Assembly (NCBI GenBank): GCA_964454845.1
Contig: CAYVVS010000001.1
Location: forward strand, 100,691-164,690
Reading direction: 5' to 3'
DNA length: 64,000 nt
Source: GCA-016700035 sp964454845
Lineage (GTDB): Bacteria > Patescibacteriota > Saccharimonadia > CAILAD01 > GCA-016700035
The notes beneath the pieces are model-generated. The model did no database searches. It was given only the letters and a program-made list of their open reading frames with translations, and was not told the origin of the DNA. Shown one piece after another: positions 8,221-16,393 of the stretch. Position 1 is the first letter of the stretch. Each line of letters starts with the position of its first letter. The position numbers and the translations under genes are program-made.

Positions 8221-9288
8221 GTGGCTGCTCCACAACCATCTCCGACCATAACGATTCAAATTTCCTGGAAGACAATCTTTGCAATTGCTGGCGTGGTCCT
8301 CGGAGCTTGGGTCGTATATACAATCGGCAATTTTCTGATCTTGCTGTTTGCAAGTATTGTGGTGGCCACAGCTCTAGCACCATACGTGCGATGGCTCGAA
8401 AAGAAGGGATTACCTCGTTGGGCGGCTGTTACAGCGATATATCTGGCGATTTTTCTGGTACTTGGCCTGATTTTAGTTTTGGTAGTTCCAACTATCTCAA
8501 AGCAGGTGAGTGACTTGATTGAGAACTGGCCAAATATCAACCGTTCTTTGCAGGCCAGCCTTAGTCAAAACGATGCACTGCAGGGGCTTTATGATTCATT
8601 CACTGCCGGATCTGGTGATGGTGGCTCCATATTTTCACAGGTAGTGAATATTACCTCTGTCTTTGTGAATGGTGTAGCAACTACGGTACTTTTCTTTGTA
8701 CTAACTTTTTACTTGTTGATGAATGGCCGAAAGCTAGCCCATTTCTTGGTTGGCCTCGTACCACAGGGCAAGGAGCGTGAGCGCTACGGTAGGTTAATAG
8801 CGAATATGTCTGAGCGAATGGGCTTTTGGTTTCGGGGGCAGTTTATAATTTCTCTCATGACGTTTCTAGTGGTATGGGCGGCTCTTTCTCTACTGCGGGT
8901 TGAGTACGCTCTAACTCTAGCTCTCATTGCCGGTGTAGCTGAGTTTATCCCACTCGTAGGTTCTTGGATTGGTGCAACTCCTGCCGTGCTTGTTGCTTTT
9001 GGACAGGCGCCGATAGTGGCATTGTTTGTCGTAATTTTCTTCTTTGCTTGGCAGTCGTTCCAGGGATACATCATTAGTCCGCAAGTAATGCGTCGAGCAA
9101 TTGGTGTGCCTTCAATTTTTATACTTATTTCCGTATTAATTCTGGCAAATTTGATTGGCTTTGTTGGCGTCTTTTTGGCGGCACCGATTGCGGCTGCAGT
9201 TGCGGTGCTCGTTGAAGAATATGCAGAGGGTGTGCATACGCAGCTTAAACGAGGTTTGGCTGCTAGGAGTGGGCAACGCAAGAGTTAA
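8221..9288 (+). CDS. AI-2E family transporter (PerM-like membrane protein)
   Basis: A 355-residue polytopic protein with about eight membrane segments in the order typical of the AI-2E/PerM family: two near the N-terminus, a soluble loop at about residues 85-140, then a C-terminal block with 'EFIPLVGSWIGATPAVLVA' and 'AAPIAAAVAVLVEEY'. The family exports small molecules or sodium/protons; the name is historical and the substrate here is unknown. The GTG start lies 7 nt after the preceding stop. Confidence 0.88.
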   Translation: MAAPQPSPTITIQISWKTIFAIAGVVLGAWVVYTIGNFLILLFASIVVATALAPYVRWLEKKGLPRWAAVTAIYLAIFLVLGLILVLVVPTISKQVSDLIENWPNINRSLQASLSQNDALQGLYDSFTAGSGDGGSIFSQVVNITSVFVNGVATTVLFFVLTFYLLMNGRKLAHFLVGLVPQGKERERYGRLIANMSERMGFWFRGQFIISLMTFLVVWAALSLLRVEYALTLALIAGVAEFIPLVGSWIGATPAVLVAFGQAPIVALFVVIFFFAWQSFQGYIISPQVMRRAIGVPSIFILISVLILANLIGFVGVFLAAPIAAAVAVLVEEYAEGVHTQLKRGLAARSGQRKS

Positions 9289-9306
9289 TCTGATATACTG
9301 GCATCT

Positions 9307-9837
9307 ATGGATATTTCACTCGGAAAAGACACAACTCTATTTTTACATGGCCGCGACGTTACTATGGCTATTGGACCTAGTCTTGAAATTAAAACAGATG
9401 TTTTTTTTACAACAAAAGGTGCAGAACCTAAGGCTGAAGTAGGCAAGTTCTTTCAGGGGGCAGGCGAGTACGAAGTGCAAGGAGTGATGGTTGACGGTGT
9501 TGCAACCGGGAAAGGGCTGACCTCGTACCATGCGATATATGATGGCGTGAGTATCGCAGCAGTCACGCTGCAAAAAGCTGAAGAGCTCACCGACGAGATG
9601 CTAGAACACCTACAGCCTTCGCATATACTCGTACTGTGGCTTGAAGACGGCACAGCACAAGATGTGGCTCAGTTAATGGCGCGTTTTGACGCCTATCAAT
9701 TGATTCCGGCTCAGGTTCCGTGTGACAGTGAATCTCTGGAGAAAGAGCTACAGCTCAAAGCTGAAGTAATTCAAAAATTGAAGCTTTCTACCAAAAATTA
9801 CACGGATGGCATTCGTTTACTCACTACTTTGAGCTAG
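9307..9837 (+). CDS. Metallo-beta-lactamase-fold-like protein without metal ligands
   Basis: A 176-residue protein. The central 'GAGEYEVQGVMVDGV' strand-turn-strand resembles the MBL-like proteins seen in CPR genomes (UPF0173-like). No HxHxDH metal motif is present in the sequence, so hydrolase activity is unlikely. TATACT (9294-9299) lies 7 nt before the ATG, a leaderless arrangement. A strong bidirectional terminator follows. The fold assignment is tentative; otherwise it is a conserved hypothetical protein. Confidence 0.55.
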   Translation: MDISLGKDTTLFLHGRDVTMAIGPSLEIKTDVFFTTKGAEPKAEVGKFFQGAGEYEVQGVMVDGVATGKGLTSYHAIYDGVSIAAVTLQKAEELTDEMLEHLQPSHILVLWLEDGTAQDVAQLMARFDAYQLIPAQVPCDSESLEKELQLKAEVIQKLKLSTKNYTDGIRLLTTLS

Positions 9838-9854
9838 GTGTGGCTAATTTGTAA

Positions 9855-9888
9855 CTAAAAAACCACCCAAAGTCGGGTGGTTTTTTAG
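9855..9888. terminator. Bidirectional intrinsic terminator
   Basis: A 14-bp stem (CTAAAAAACCACCC pairing with GGGTGGTTTTTTAG) with a 6-nt loop AAAGTC. A-runs on one side and T-runs on the other make it work for the plus-strand MBL-like gene and the convergent minus-strand rpmB. Confidence 0.9.
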
Positions 9889-9901
9889 TAAAAAAGGCCA
9901 G

Positions 9902-10120
9902 CTATGCGGTGTGGAGTTCGTCTTTACCGAGATCGTTCGCGTGCTTCTTGAGGGTGCGAATTGTAGAGGCGGCCAACTTAACACGAACCTTCTCACCGTT
10001 AATGATGAGGGTTTTCTTCTGGAGGTTTGGCTTCCAGACCTTTGGAGTAGCGCGCATTGAATGGCTCACGTTATGGCCAAATTGCTTACCTTTTCCTGTG
10101 ATGTCGCATTTGTAAGACAT
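9902..10120 (-). CDS. rpmB: 50S ribosomal protein L28
   Basis: A 72-residue basic protein starting MSYKCDITGKG, with the L28 features 'GHNVSHSMRATPKVWKPN' and 'STIRTLKK'. The usual CxxC of some L28 forms is not present. I start at the ATG at 10120, rather than an in-frame codon 24 nt upstream, because it matches the family N-terminus and lies about 15 nt after the predicted transcription start of a good promoter. Confidence 0.93.
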   Translation of the reverse strand: MSYKCDITGKGKQFGHNVSHSMRATPKVWKPNLQKKTLIINGEKVRVKLAASTIRTLKKHANDLGKDELHTA

Positions 10121-10142
10121 AGTAAAAATTCCTAACCCAAGC

Positions 10143-10171
10143 ATAATAACAGATACGAGCTAGTTTGACAA
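10143..10171 (-). promoter_or_regulatory. rpmB promoter
   Basis: On the minus strand TTGTCA (10171-10166) and TATTAT (10148-10143) are separated by exactly 17 nt, a near-consensus sigma70 promoter reading toward rpmB. The divergent gene at 10207 has its own -10 box TATACT at 10195-10200. Confidence 0.7.
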
Positions 10172-10206
10172 GTCTGACATAGGCCTAAAGCTGGTATACT
10201 AAATTT

Positions 10207-10827
10207 ATGAATTTCTTAGAGATTATTAATTTACTATTCATCTATGTAGTGGCTATCACAATTCATGAATATAGCCATGCTGTGGTGGCCCACAAGCTAG
10301 GAGATCCCACCGCCAAACAGGAAGGGCGGTTAACGCTCAACCCGATGGCCCACATTGATCCGCTCACCACATTAGCGTTGCCAGTTTTGCTAATTCTGGC
10401 TGGGAGTCCAGTAATTTTTGGCGCCGCTCGTCCGGTTCCATTTACGCCATATCTGGTGCGGGGTGGCAAAAAAGGCGCTGCCTTGATCGCGTTAGCGGGT
10501 CCGGTGAGCAACTTGATCTTGGCTGCTCTGGTGGCGATAGTAATTCGTTTGGCTCCAGGGCTTGCAATGGCTGGCAGCGGACTCCTTATCTCAATGATGA
10601 CGGTGAATATCGCTCTGGCACTTTTTAACTTGCTCCCAATTCCGCCCCTGGATGGCTCGCGGGTGCTCTATGCCTTTGTGCCTGCAGGCATGCAGGATGC
10701 AATGGAGCGATTTGAGCGCACCGGTCCAATTGTAATTCTCGTGATTTTTCTTGTTGGGTATCCGTTTATTGCGCCATATCTTGGTACTGCAACACGGGCC
10801 ATTACTCGCTTTCTTCTCGGGGTGTAG
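10207..10827 (+). CDS. Site-2 protease family (M50) membrane metalloprotease
   Basis: A 206-residue intramembrane zinc protease. The HExxH motif appears as 'HEYSHAVVAH' in the first membrane segment, and the third ligand is in 'NLLPIPPLDGSRVLY'. About five membrane segments are visible. Members of this short M50 class (Rv1737/YwhC-like) lack PDZ domains, and substrates are unknown. TATACT at 10195-10200 lies 6 nt before the ATG, giving a leaderless message. It stands alone; an RNA candidate follows. Confidence 0.92.
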   Translation: MNFLEIINLLFIYVVAITIHEYSHAVVAHKLGDPTAKQEGRLTLNPMAHIDPLTTLALPVLLILAGSPVIFGAARPVPFTPYLVRGGKKGAALIALAGPVSNLILAALVAIVIRLAPGLAMAGSGLLISMMTVNIALALFNLLPIPPLDGSRVLYAFVPAGMQDAMERFERTGPIVILVIFLVGYPFIAPYLGTATRAITRFLLGV

Positions 10828-10845
10828 GCCTGATATACTAGGTAT

Positions 10846-11010
10846 AACCCTCGGGCGCGCGATACAAGCTTATATTTTTTCTGCTTAGAGAATAAAACGG
10901 GAGACCTAGATTGCGCTTCATCTTAGCTTGCTAGGAATGGAGTGGCTGCGGACACCCACCTGGAATTTTTGCCAGGGAAAATATTCTGCTTACCGGCGCC
11001 ATGGGGGATT
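10846..11010 (+). ncRNA. Structured ncRNA candidate, possibly 6S RNA-like
   Basis: A TATACT box (10834-10839) lies about 7 nt before the predicted 5' end. The ends pair: CCCT (10848-10851) with GGGG (11003-11006), then GGCGC (10853-10857) with GCGCC (10996-11000). Inside, AGAATA pairs with TATTCT, CCTAG with CTAGG, and CCTGG with CCAGG. The long interrupted rod of about 165 nt recalls 6S RNA, but no primary-sequence signature confirms this. No ORF occupies the region. The fold was made by eye. Confidence 0.42.
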
Positions 11011-11014
11011 TTAT

Positions 11015-11572
11015 TTACAGTTTGAAGCGCTTTTTCCATACTGTTGGCTGTGATATAGAGTCGGCTCGGAGGATATCAATGTGGGATTCTATTTGGAGAT
11101 GCTGAGCGATTTTACGAATTTGCCCACTAATGTCATAGGGAAAGATCCAAAGTGCCGAGCTAAAGCGCAGAAAGCCGAGCCGTTTAAGTTCAATAAGAAA
11201 CTGATTGCGGGCAATTTTATGTGATTCCGGGATCTGATAGGTGACAAATAGCCAGCGTTTATTCCAGTTTTTTGGTGAATGCATCGAGAGTGCAGCTGGT
11301 TTGTGGAGCTCGCCACGCTTTAGGAGCTCGGTGCCGCGATTGGTAATTTTATAGAGCTTCTCCGTATCGATTCGACCTTGTGTGAGCACGCCTTGGCGAG
11401 AGAGGATGGCTAGAGTATCTTTGATGCGAGCACGTGGTGCGCGGGTTGTATTCCAACTAAAAAGCTCTAAAAGTGCCTTGTCTTCCAGGAGCGAAGCTTC
11501 GGTAGTGACGCCTTTTTGAGCAACTTTTTTAAGCAGTTCTTGGGATTTAGATATTTTTTTCATATTTGTCAT
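11015..11572 (-). CDS. PaaX-like repressor with Cas2-like C-terminal domain
   Basis: A 185-residue protein. The N-terminal about 85 residues look like winged-helix DNA binding ('RARIKDTLAILSRQGVL', 'YKITNRGTELL'). The C-terminal part from about residue 105 ('KRWLFVTYQIPESHKIAR', 'LKRLGFLRFSSALWIFP') matches the PaaX/Cas2-like ferredoxin fold. It is not a CRISPR Cas2: there is no array and no cas1. The start codon lies in a perfect 16-bp palindrome, suggesting autoregulation. An ATG three codons further in (11563) is an alternative start. Confidence 0.75.
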   Translation of the reverse strand: MTNMKKISKSQELLKKVAQKGVTTEASLLEDKALLELFSWNTTRAPRARIKDTLAILSRQGVLTQGRIDTEKLYKITNRGTELLKRGELHKPAALSMHSPKNWNKRWLFVTYQIPESHKIARNQFLIELKRLGFLRFSSALWIFPYDISGQIRKIAQHLQIESHIDILRADSISQPTVWKKRFKL

Positions 11573-11584
11573 GCTTAAGCATGA
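11569..11584. promoter_or_regulatory. Perfect 16-bp palindrome at the PaaX-like gene start
   Basis: TCATGCTTAAGCATGA is a perfect palindrome covering the start codon and probably the transcription start of the minus-strand regulator. An A/T-rich -10-like stretch (ATAATAAT in the minus sense) lies just upstream. This placement is typical of an autorepressor operator; the role is inferred. Confidence 0.5.
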
Positions 11585-11637
11585 TTATTATGTATAGAGT
11601 GTCGATAAGTCAACCTGGTTTGCTACAATATGGAGGA

Positions 11638-11714
11638 CGGGGTGTGGCGCAGTTGGCTAGCGCGTACGGCTGGGGGCCGTGAGGTCGCAGGTTCAAGTCC
11701 TGTCACCCCGACCA
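11638..11714 (+). tRNA. tRNA-Pro (anticodon GGG)
   Basis: Cloverleaf with acceptor CGGGGTG/CACCCCG, D-arm GCGC/GCGC, anticodon stem TACGG/CCGTG with loop CTGGGGG, and T-arm GCAGG/CCTGT (one G-U pair). The discriminator is A and CCA is encoded. Anticodon GGG reads CCC and CCU proline codons. A TACAAT box (11624-11629) lies about 8 nt upstream of the 5' end. Confidence 0.95.
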
Positions 11715-11744
11715 GATTTTATTTGCTACAATAAGTACATATTT

Positions 11745-12158
11745 ATGTCAGAAACCTCAGTTTTTACAAAAATTCGTCAAGGCGAAGTACCAGGAGAGGT
11801 CATCTATCAGGATGAGCGGGTATTTGTCATTATGACGATTGCTCCACATAACCCTGGGCATTGTTTGGTGATACCTGTTGATGAAGTTGGAAACTTTGAA
11901 GAAGTTCCAGAAGATCTCTACTTACACCTGATGAAGGTGGTGCAACAGTTGGCAAAGATTCAGCGCAAAGTATACGGATCTCCAAAGGTTGCGATGATAG
12001 CGGCTGGGATGGAGGTGGAGCACACGCATATTCACCTTTTCCCTCTGAACTCAGAACTTGATATAGCTTTTACTAGTGCAAAACACCCAGATTATTCAGA
12101 GGTACAAACTGAGGCTCGCAAACTTAGAGCTGCTATCGAGGAGTCACCCATCGGATGA
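11745..12158 (+). CDS. HIT family nucleotide hydrolase
   Basis: A 137-residue histidine-triad protein, probably hydrolysing adenosine-5'-monophosphoramidate or diadenosine polyphosphate-type compounds. The triad is in 'VEHTHIHLFP', and the N-terminal 'RQGEVPGEVIYQDE' is typical. I start at ATG 11745, not at an upstream codon that would fall inside tRNA-Pro. TACAAT (11727-11732) lies 12 nt before it, so the leader is only about 5 nt. The stop overlaps uppP by 4 nt. Confidence 0.92.
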   Translation: MSETSVFTKIRQGEVPGEVIYQDERVFVIMTIAPHNPGHCLVIPVDEVGNFEEVPEDLYLHLMKVVQQLAKIQRKVYGSPKVAMIAAGMEVEHTHIHLFPLNSELDIAFTSAKHPDYSEVQTEARKLRAAIEESPIG

Positions 12159-12934
12159 TTTGGGCCTTTTTACTTGGTGTCGTTCAGGCTATAACTGAAT
12201 TTCTGCCGATCTCTTCGAGTGCACATCTGCTTATAACTCCTTGGTTATTCGGTTTCCCTCCTCAAGGATTGGCTTTTGATGCAGCTCTGCATCTCGGTAC
12301 GTCATTGGCACTGCTCCTCTTCTTTTGGCGTGACTTCTGGGGGATGATTCAAAAACGCGATAAGTTTCTGTGGTATATCCTTATTGCCTCTATTCCAGGC
12401 GCAGCCATTGGTTTTTTTGGCGATAAGCTCATCGAACAATATTTACATGAAGGGAGCTTAGCTATTCTGATTGCGGCTATCGGCATGATTTTGATGACGG
12501 GTGTAATTTGGTACGTGGATGCTACAGCTAAACTGAAGAAAGACCTTACGCAGATGAATCGTAAGGAGGCTTTTTGGGTTGGGTTGGCACAAGCTTTAGC
12601 TCTCATTCCAGGTATGTCACGATCTGGGGCCACGATTGCTGCTGGATTGGCAGCAGGCTATACCCGAGAATCTGCAGCCCGTTTTAGCTTCTTAATCGGC
12701 ACTCCTATTGCTTTGGGCGCTGGGTTGTATAAGGCTACCGACATTATTCAGGCGCAGCCATCCAGCTCAGAGGTTATGCAGTTAGTTATCGGCGTGGTTA
12801 CCGCAGCAATTCTTGGTTTTGCGGTCATTCGGTGGCTCCTCGGATACGTACAGAAGCACAGCCTTCGAGTGTTTCTCATTTACCGCCTAGTATTTGCAAG
12901 TACAGTGATAATTATTTGGTTGCTGCGCTCATGA
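12155..12934 (+). CDS. uppP: Undecaprenyl-diphosphatase
   Basis: Recycles the undecaprenyl carrier by dephosphorylating undecaprenyl diphosphate, for peptidoglycan and surface glycans. The family motifs are present: 'QAITEFLPISSSAHL' at the N-terminus and 'PGMSRSGATI' in the middle. The protein has 259 residues and about seven to eight membrane segments. ATGA overlaps join it to the HIT gene upstream and the RNase HI gene downstream. Confidence 0.96.
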   Translation: MIWAFLLGVVQAITEFLPISSSAHLLITPWLFGFPPQGLAFDAALHLGTSLALLLFFWRDFWGMIQKRDKFLWYILIASIPGAAIGFFGDKLIEQYLHEGSLAILIAAIGMILMTGVIWYVDATAKLKKDLTQMNRKEAFWVGLAQALALIPGMSRSGATIAAGLAAGYTRESAARFSFLIGTPIALGAGLYKATDIIQAQPSSSEVMQLVIGVVTAAILGFAVIRWLLGYVQKHSLRVFLIYRLVFASTVIIIWLLRS

Positions 12935-13335
12935 CAGATCGTGTGCGCATTCACGGCGATGGTGGTTCTCGAGGTAATCCAGGGCCTGCTGCGGCAGCGG
13001 CAGTACTACTAAGCCCTGAGGGTGACGTACTAGAGAAGCGGGCCGAATATATGGGCGTTGCCACCAATAATCAGGCTGAATATTTGGCGGTTGAGCTCGG
13101 GTTGCAGGCAATGCGCGATCTGAAGATCCCAGGAGCGGATTTTTATTTAGATAGCCAGCTGGTGGTTCGGCAACTTAATGGTCAGTACAGAGTGAAGCAT
13201 CCTGACATGAAGGCGGCATTTAACCGGATTCAAGAGCTCAAACAGGGGCTCGATGTGACTTTTACACATGTGTTGCGAGCAGAGAACACTATTGCTGATA
13301 CGGCGGTTAATGAATGCCTGGATGCCCACGTCTAA
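12931..13335 (+). CDS. rnhA: Ribonuclease HI-like protein
   Basis: A 134-residue protein of the RNase H fold that cleaves RNA in RNA-DNA hybrids. The four acidic catalytic residues can be seen in 'IHGDGGSRGNPG', 'NNQAEYLAV', 'YLDSQLVV' and 'IADTAVNE'. The start ATG at 12931 overlaps the uppP stop. It lacks the basic protrusion of E. coli RNase HI and is closer to the short RNase HI/RnhC-like proteins. It is the last gene of the HIT-uppP-rnh operon. Confidence 0.9.
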   Translation: MTDRVRIHGDGGSRGNPGPAAAAAVLLSPEGDVLEKRAEYMGVATNNQAEYLAVELGLQAMRDLKIPGADFYLDSQLVVRQLNGQYRVKHPDMKAAFNRIQELKQGLDVTFTHVLRAENTIADTAVNECLDAHV

Positions 13336-13372
13336 AGTATAGACATTTATTGAAAAATCTTGTAAAATAATA

Positions 13373-13758
13373 GAGCAAGTAAGCAGATGATCGCTCCATT
13401 TTTAGGAGAGGAAAGTCCGAACAGCTCGAGTACAAGATGGTTGCTAACGGCAACCCGGGGCAACCTGAGGGAAAGTGCCACAGAGACAATACCGCCAGGT
13501 GTTCGCACTTGGTAAGGGTGAAAAGAGGGCGGTAAAAGCGCCCAGCTGGTGCTGGTGACAGCACGAGGAGGTAAACCCCATCTGCTGCAAGGCTTATGGA
13601 TCCCGACTATGTCAAGGTGTACTCGCTTTTCCTCATATGAGGAGGGATATGTCGCATGATTGTGGGAGAACCACAACACTGTGTTCCACAGAGATAGATG
13701 ATCATCACCTTTTTAGGCAGGCTAAAAGGGGACAGAATTCGGCTTATCGCTTGCTTGC
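13373..13758 (+). ncRNA. rnpB: RNase P RNA
   Basis: The bacterial RNase P RNA core is recognisable: 'GAGGAAAGTCCGAAC' near the 5' end, then 'GGTAAGGGTGAAAAG' and 'GGCGGTAAAAGCGC' in the specificity region, and 'ACAGAATTCGGCTTAT' near the 3' end. P1 forms from GCAAGTAAGC at the 5' end with GCTTGCTTGC at the 3' end. A TAAAAT-type box lies just upstream (about 13362). It occupies the whole gap between rnhA and the glycosyltransferase operon. Ends are approximate. Confidence 0.95.
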
Positions 13759-13820
13759 CCGCAAAAGTTCCAGTGTACTGGGGTTTTTGCAGATAACTTT
13801 ATCCTGGTACAATAGAGAAA

Positions 13821-15233
13821 ATGCGCAAACGTAGCGAGTTATTTTTTAACCTTTTATTGGTCCCGCTGGATGCCGCGGCTGTACTTGCAGGCTTTGTAAC
13901 TGCTTATATTATTCGTGTTGAATATTCATTAAAACCAACTGTCTATCAGGTTCCGGGTTGGGAATATCTATATGCACTGGTTGCGCTCTTGCCGTTTGCA
14001 GTCTTCTTTTTTGCGCTAGCCGGGCTGTATCGTTACGAGTCTATGCGCAGTCGCTGGCGTGAATATTCTCAGGTGGTGATTGCTGTTTCAGCGAGCACCA
14101 TGTTTTTGATTATTGTAGACTTTTTTTCAACAAAACCGCTTTTTCCTTCGAAGGCGGTAGTTTTTTATGGTTTTGCGTTGGCGACTGTTTTGGTGGTGGC
14201 TGAGCGTTTCATTGTGAACCTTTTTCAGCGTTGGCTCTTCCGCTTTGGCATTGGCATTCGTCAAGTGGTCGTTGTCGGTGTTGGGCGCGTTGCCGACGAT
14301 GTAACATATGCATTGCAGCGTAACCCAGGCTTTCGCTTGGTGCGTGTTTTAGAGCGCAAGAAAGACACGCTTACGCAGCTCGAGAAGCTCGCAAAGAAGC
14401 ACACCATAGATGAGCTGTTTATCGCCGATAAAACTCCAGCTGAAGCAGATCAGCTCGAGTATATACGGTTTGCTCATAATAACCACATTGCCTACAAATT
14501 TATTCCAAGCCTTGCAGGTATTTATCAGACTCGTAGCCAGCCTTCATTGTATGCGGACTATCCGGTACTAGAAATCGTGCGAACGCCCCTCGATGGGTGG
14601 TGGAGAATCTACAAAACAGTCTTTGATTACATGGGGGCTTTTCTGGGTATTATTCTGCTGAGTCCAATATTCCTTGTAGTAGCGCTAGTGATTAAGCTCA
14701 CCGACGGCGGCAAGGTGTTCTATCGTCATGCGCGTATTGGGAGGCACGGTCGAGTTGTGCGGGTTTGGAAGTTTCGTTCGATGTATGCGAAGTATTCTAC
14801 TGGTGGTGCTTTTAGTAGTAAGTCGGATCTGGAAATTCTACGCGAAATTGGTGGCGAGAACATGGTAGAAGAATTTAAGCGTGATCAAAAACTCAAGAAA
14901 GATCCGCGAGTCACTCCGATTGGGCGTTTTTTGCGAGCAACCAGTATTGATGAATTGCCTCAACTATTTAATGTGCTGATGGGTGAGCTGAGCTTAATTG
15001 GGCCACGCCCTGTTACAGAGGCTGAGTTAGCACGCTATAAAGATAAGGCACCAACGTTTCTATTGATTAAACCAGGGATTACTGGTTTGTGGCAGGTGTC
15101 TGGTCGAAACGATGTGAGCTATGACGAACGCATTAAGCTCGATGTGTATTATGTTGAAAACTGGAAAGCTTCCCTGGATTTACGTATTTTGTTCCGCACT
15201 ATTGGCGTGATCTTTAAGCGGAAGGGTTATTAA
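13821..15233 (+). CDS. Polyprenyl glycosylphosphotransferase (WcaJ/WbaP-like)
   Basis: Initiates surface polysaccharide synthesis by transferring a sugar-phosphate to undecaprenyl phosphate. The 470-residue protein has about four N-terminal membrane segments, a CoA-binding-like soluble middle (residues about 145-235, 'VVVVGVGRVADDV'), a membrane segment near 270 and the catalytic C-terminal domain with 'WKFRSM', 'TSIDELPQLFNVL', 'SLIGPRP' and 'KPGITGLWQVSGR'. TACAAT (13808-13813) lies 7 nt before the ATG, so it is probably leaderless. It heads an operon with a GT4 enzyme and a DUF4012 protein. Confidence 0.94.
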   Translation: MRKRSELFFNLLLVPLDAAAVLAGFVTAYIIRVEYSLKPTVYQVPGWEYLYALVALLPFAVFFFALAGLYRYESMRSRWREYSQVVIAVSASTMFLIIVDFFSTKPLFPSKAVVFYGFALATVLVVAERFIVNLFQRWLFRFGIGIRQVVVVGVGRVADDVTYALQRNPGFRLVRVLERKKDTLTQLEKLAKKHTIDELFIADKTPAEADQLEYIRFAHNNHIAYKFIPSLAGIYQTRSQPSLYADYPVLEIVRTPLDGWWRIYKTVFDYMGAFLGIILLSPIFLVVALVIKLTDGGKVFYRHARIGRHGRVVRVWKFRSMYAKYSTGGAFSSKSDLEILREIGGENMVEEFKRDQKLKKDPRVTPIGRFLRATSIDELPQLFNVLMGELSLIGPRPVTEAELARYKDKAPTFLLIKPGITGLWQVSGRNDVSYDERIKLDVYYVENWKASLDLRILFRTIGVIFKRKGY

Positions 15234-15238
15234 CTCGT

Positions 15239-16393
15239 ATGGCAGTTCGCGATATCGCAACTTTGCGAGTAGCGGTAGTGCATGATTGGCTCACCAATAT
15301 AGCGGGCGCCGAAAAAGTGGTGTTTGAAATGCTAAAAGTGTTTCCACAAGCCGAGGTATTTACAAGTGTGTATCGGCCAGAGGTGTTTGGAGATGCCCTG
15401 AAAGGCCATAAGGTTCATGCTTCTTTTCTTCAGAAAGTACCCTTCGCTCGAAAGAAGCATCAGCTTTTTCCGGTTCTACGGCGATACGCCTTTGAGAGCT
15501 TTGATTTTTCTGATTATGATCTTGTCATCAGCTCTTCAACGGCGGAAGCTAAGGGGATTATTACTCCGGAATCTACGCTGCATATATCATATATCCATAC
15601 CCCGACGCGGTATTTCTGGAGTCATTACGATCAGTATAGTAAAAATCCAGGGTTTGGTGTGCTCGATCCTGTGGTGCGTTTTCAGCTGAAGCGTACAATT
15701 AAGGCGTCGCGTCAGTGGGATTTTGCTGCGGCGCAGCGTCCAGATGTATTGCTAGCAAATTCTCTAACAGTACAGAAGCGTATAGAGAAATACTATAAAC
15801 GGGCCGCTGAGGTGCTGTATCCGCCGGTTGATACCAAGCGCTTTGCCAAGCCTCACTCAAGACCCAGTGATGTGCCTGATAGCTACTTTGTGGTTGCTTC
15901 TCGGCTTATTCCGTATAAACGCTTTGATATTGCCGTACAGGCATCTCAGAAGGCTGGTAAGCAGCTCGTAGTTGTGGGTGGTGGTAGTGAGCTTAAGAAA
16001 CTCAAAGAGATGGCTGATGATAGTGTCATATTTAAGGGCCATGCTACTGATGACGACTTGGTAGCGTACGTACAGCATGCCGAGGCGCTGCTTTTCCCTG
16101 GGGAGGAAGATTTTGGCATAGCTCCTGTGGAGGCGATGGCCGCGGGCACTCCTGTAATCGCATATGCTTCTGGCGGAGCGACAGAAACTGTTATCCCTGG
16201 TGAAACTGGCGAACTTATACAATCTCAGTCAGTAGGCGCTTTTACCGAAGCACTTACTGGTTTTGAAGCTCAAAATTACTCAACCCAGACTTTGCAGAAA
16301 CACGCCGAGAAGTTTAGCGAATCAAATTTTAGTGAGCAGCTGCGGAAAGTGGTAGGCGAGGGGCTCAAGCGTGCAAGTTCGCATTATACATAG
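15239..16393 (+). CDS. Glycosyltransferase family 4
   Basis: A GT-B retaining glycosyltransferase, 384 residues. The acceptor domain starts 'VAVVHDWLTNIAGAEKVV'. The donor domain has 'RLIPYKRFDIAVQA' and the GT4 signature 'EDFGIAPVEAMAAGTPVIA'. It lies 5 nt after the initiating glycosylphosphotransferase and overlaps the next gene by 23 nt, so it probably adds the second sugar of the same surface glycan. The sugar specificity cannot be read. Confidence 0.93.
   Translation: MAVRDIATLRVAVVHDWLTNIAGAEKVVFEMLKVFPQAEVFTSVYRPEVFGDALKGHKVHASFLQKVPFARKKHQLFPVLRRYAFESFDFSDYDLVISSSTAEAKGIITPESTLHISYIHTPTRYFWSHYDQYSKNPGFGVLDPVVRFQLKRTIKASRQWDFAAAQRPDVLLANSLTVQKRIEKYYKRAAEVLYPPVDTKRFAKPHSRPSDVPDSYFVVASRLIPYKRFDIAVQASQKAGKQLVVVGGGSELKKLKEMADDSVIFKGHATDDDLVAYVQHAEALLFPGEEDFGIAPVEAMAAGTPVIAYASGGATETVIPGETGELIQSQSVGAFTEALTGFEAQNYSTQTLQKHAEKFSESNFSEQLRKVVGEGLKRASSHYT

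Noticed and set aside
8784..9281. Minus-strand ORF of 165 codons
   Set aside because: It is a shadow of the AI-2E transporter gene, rich in Ala, Thr, Arg and Ile, with no recognisable domain.
11015..11572. A CRISPR Cas2 gene
   Set aside because: The Cas2-like part is fused to a winged helix as in PaaX, and there is no cas1 or repeat array.
11679..11744. N-terminal extension of the HIT protein
   Set aside because: It would begin inside tRNA-Pro; the ATG at 11745 gives the normal HIT N-terminus.
13347..13834. Short ORFs on both strands
   Set aside because: They lie in the RNase P RNA gene and have no start signals or recognisable products.
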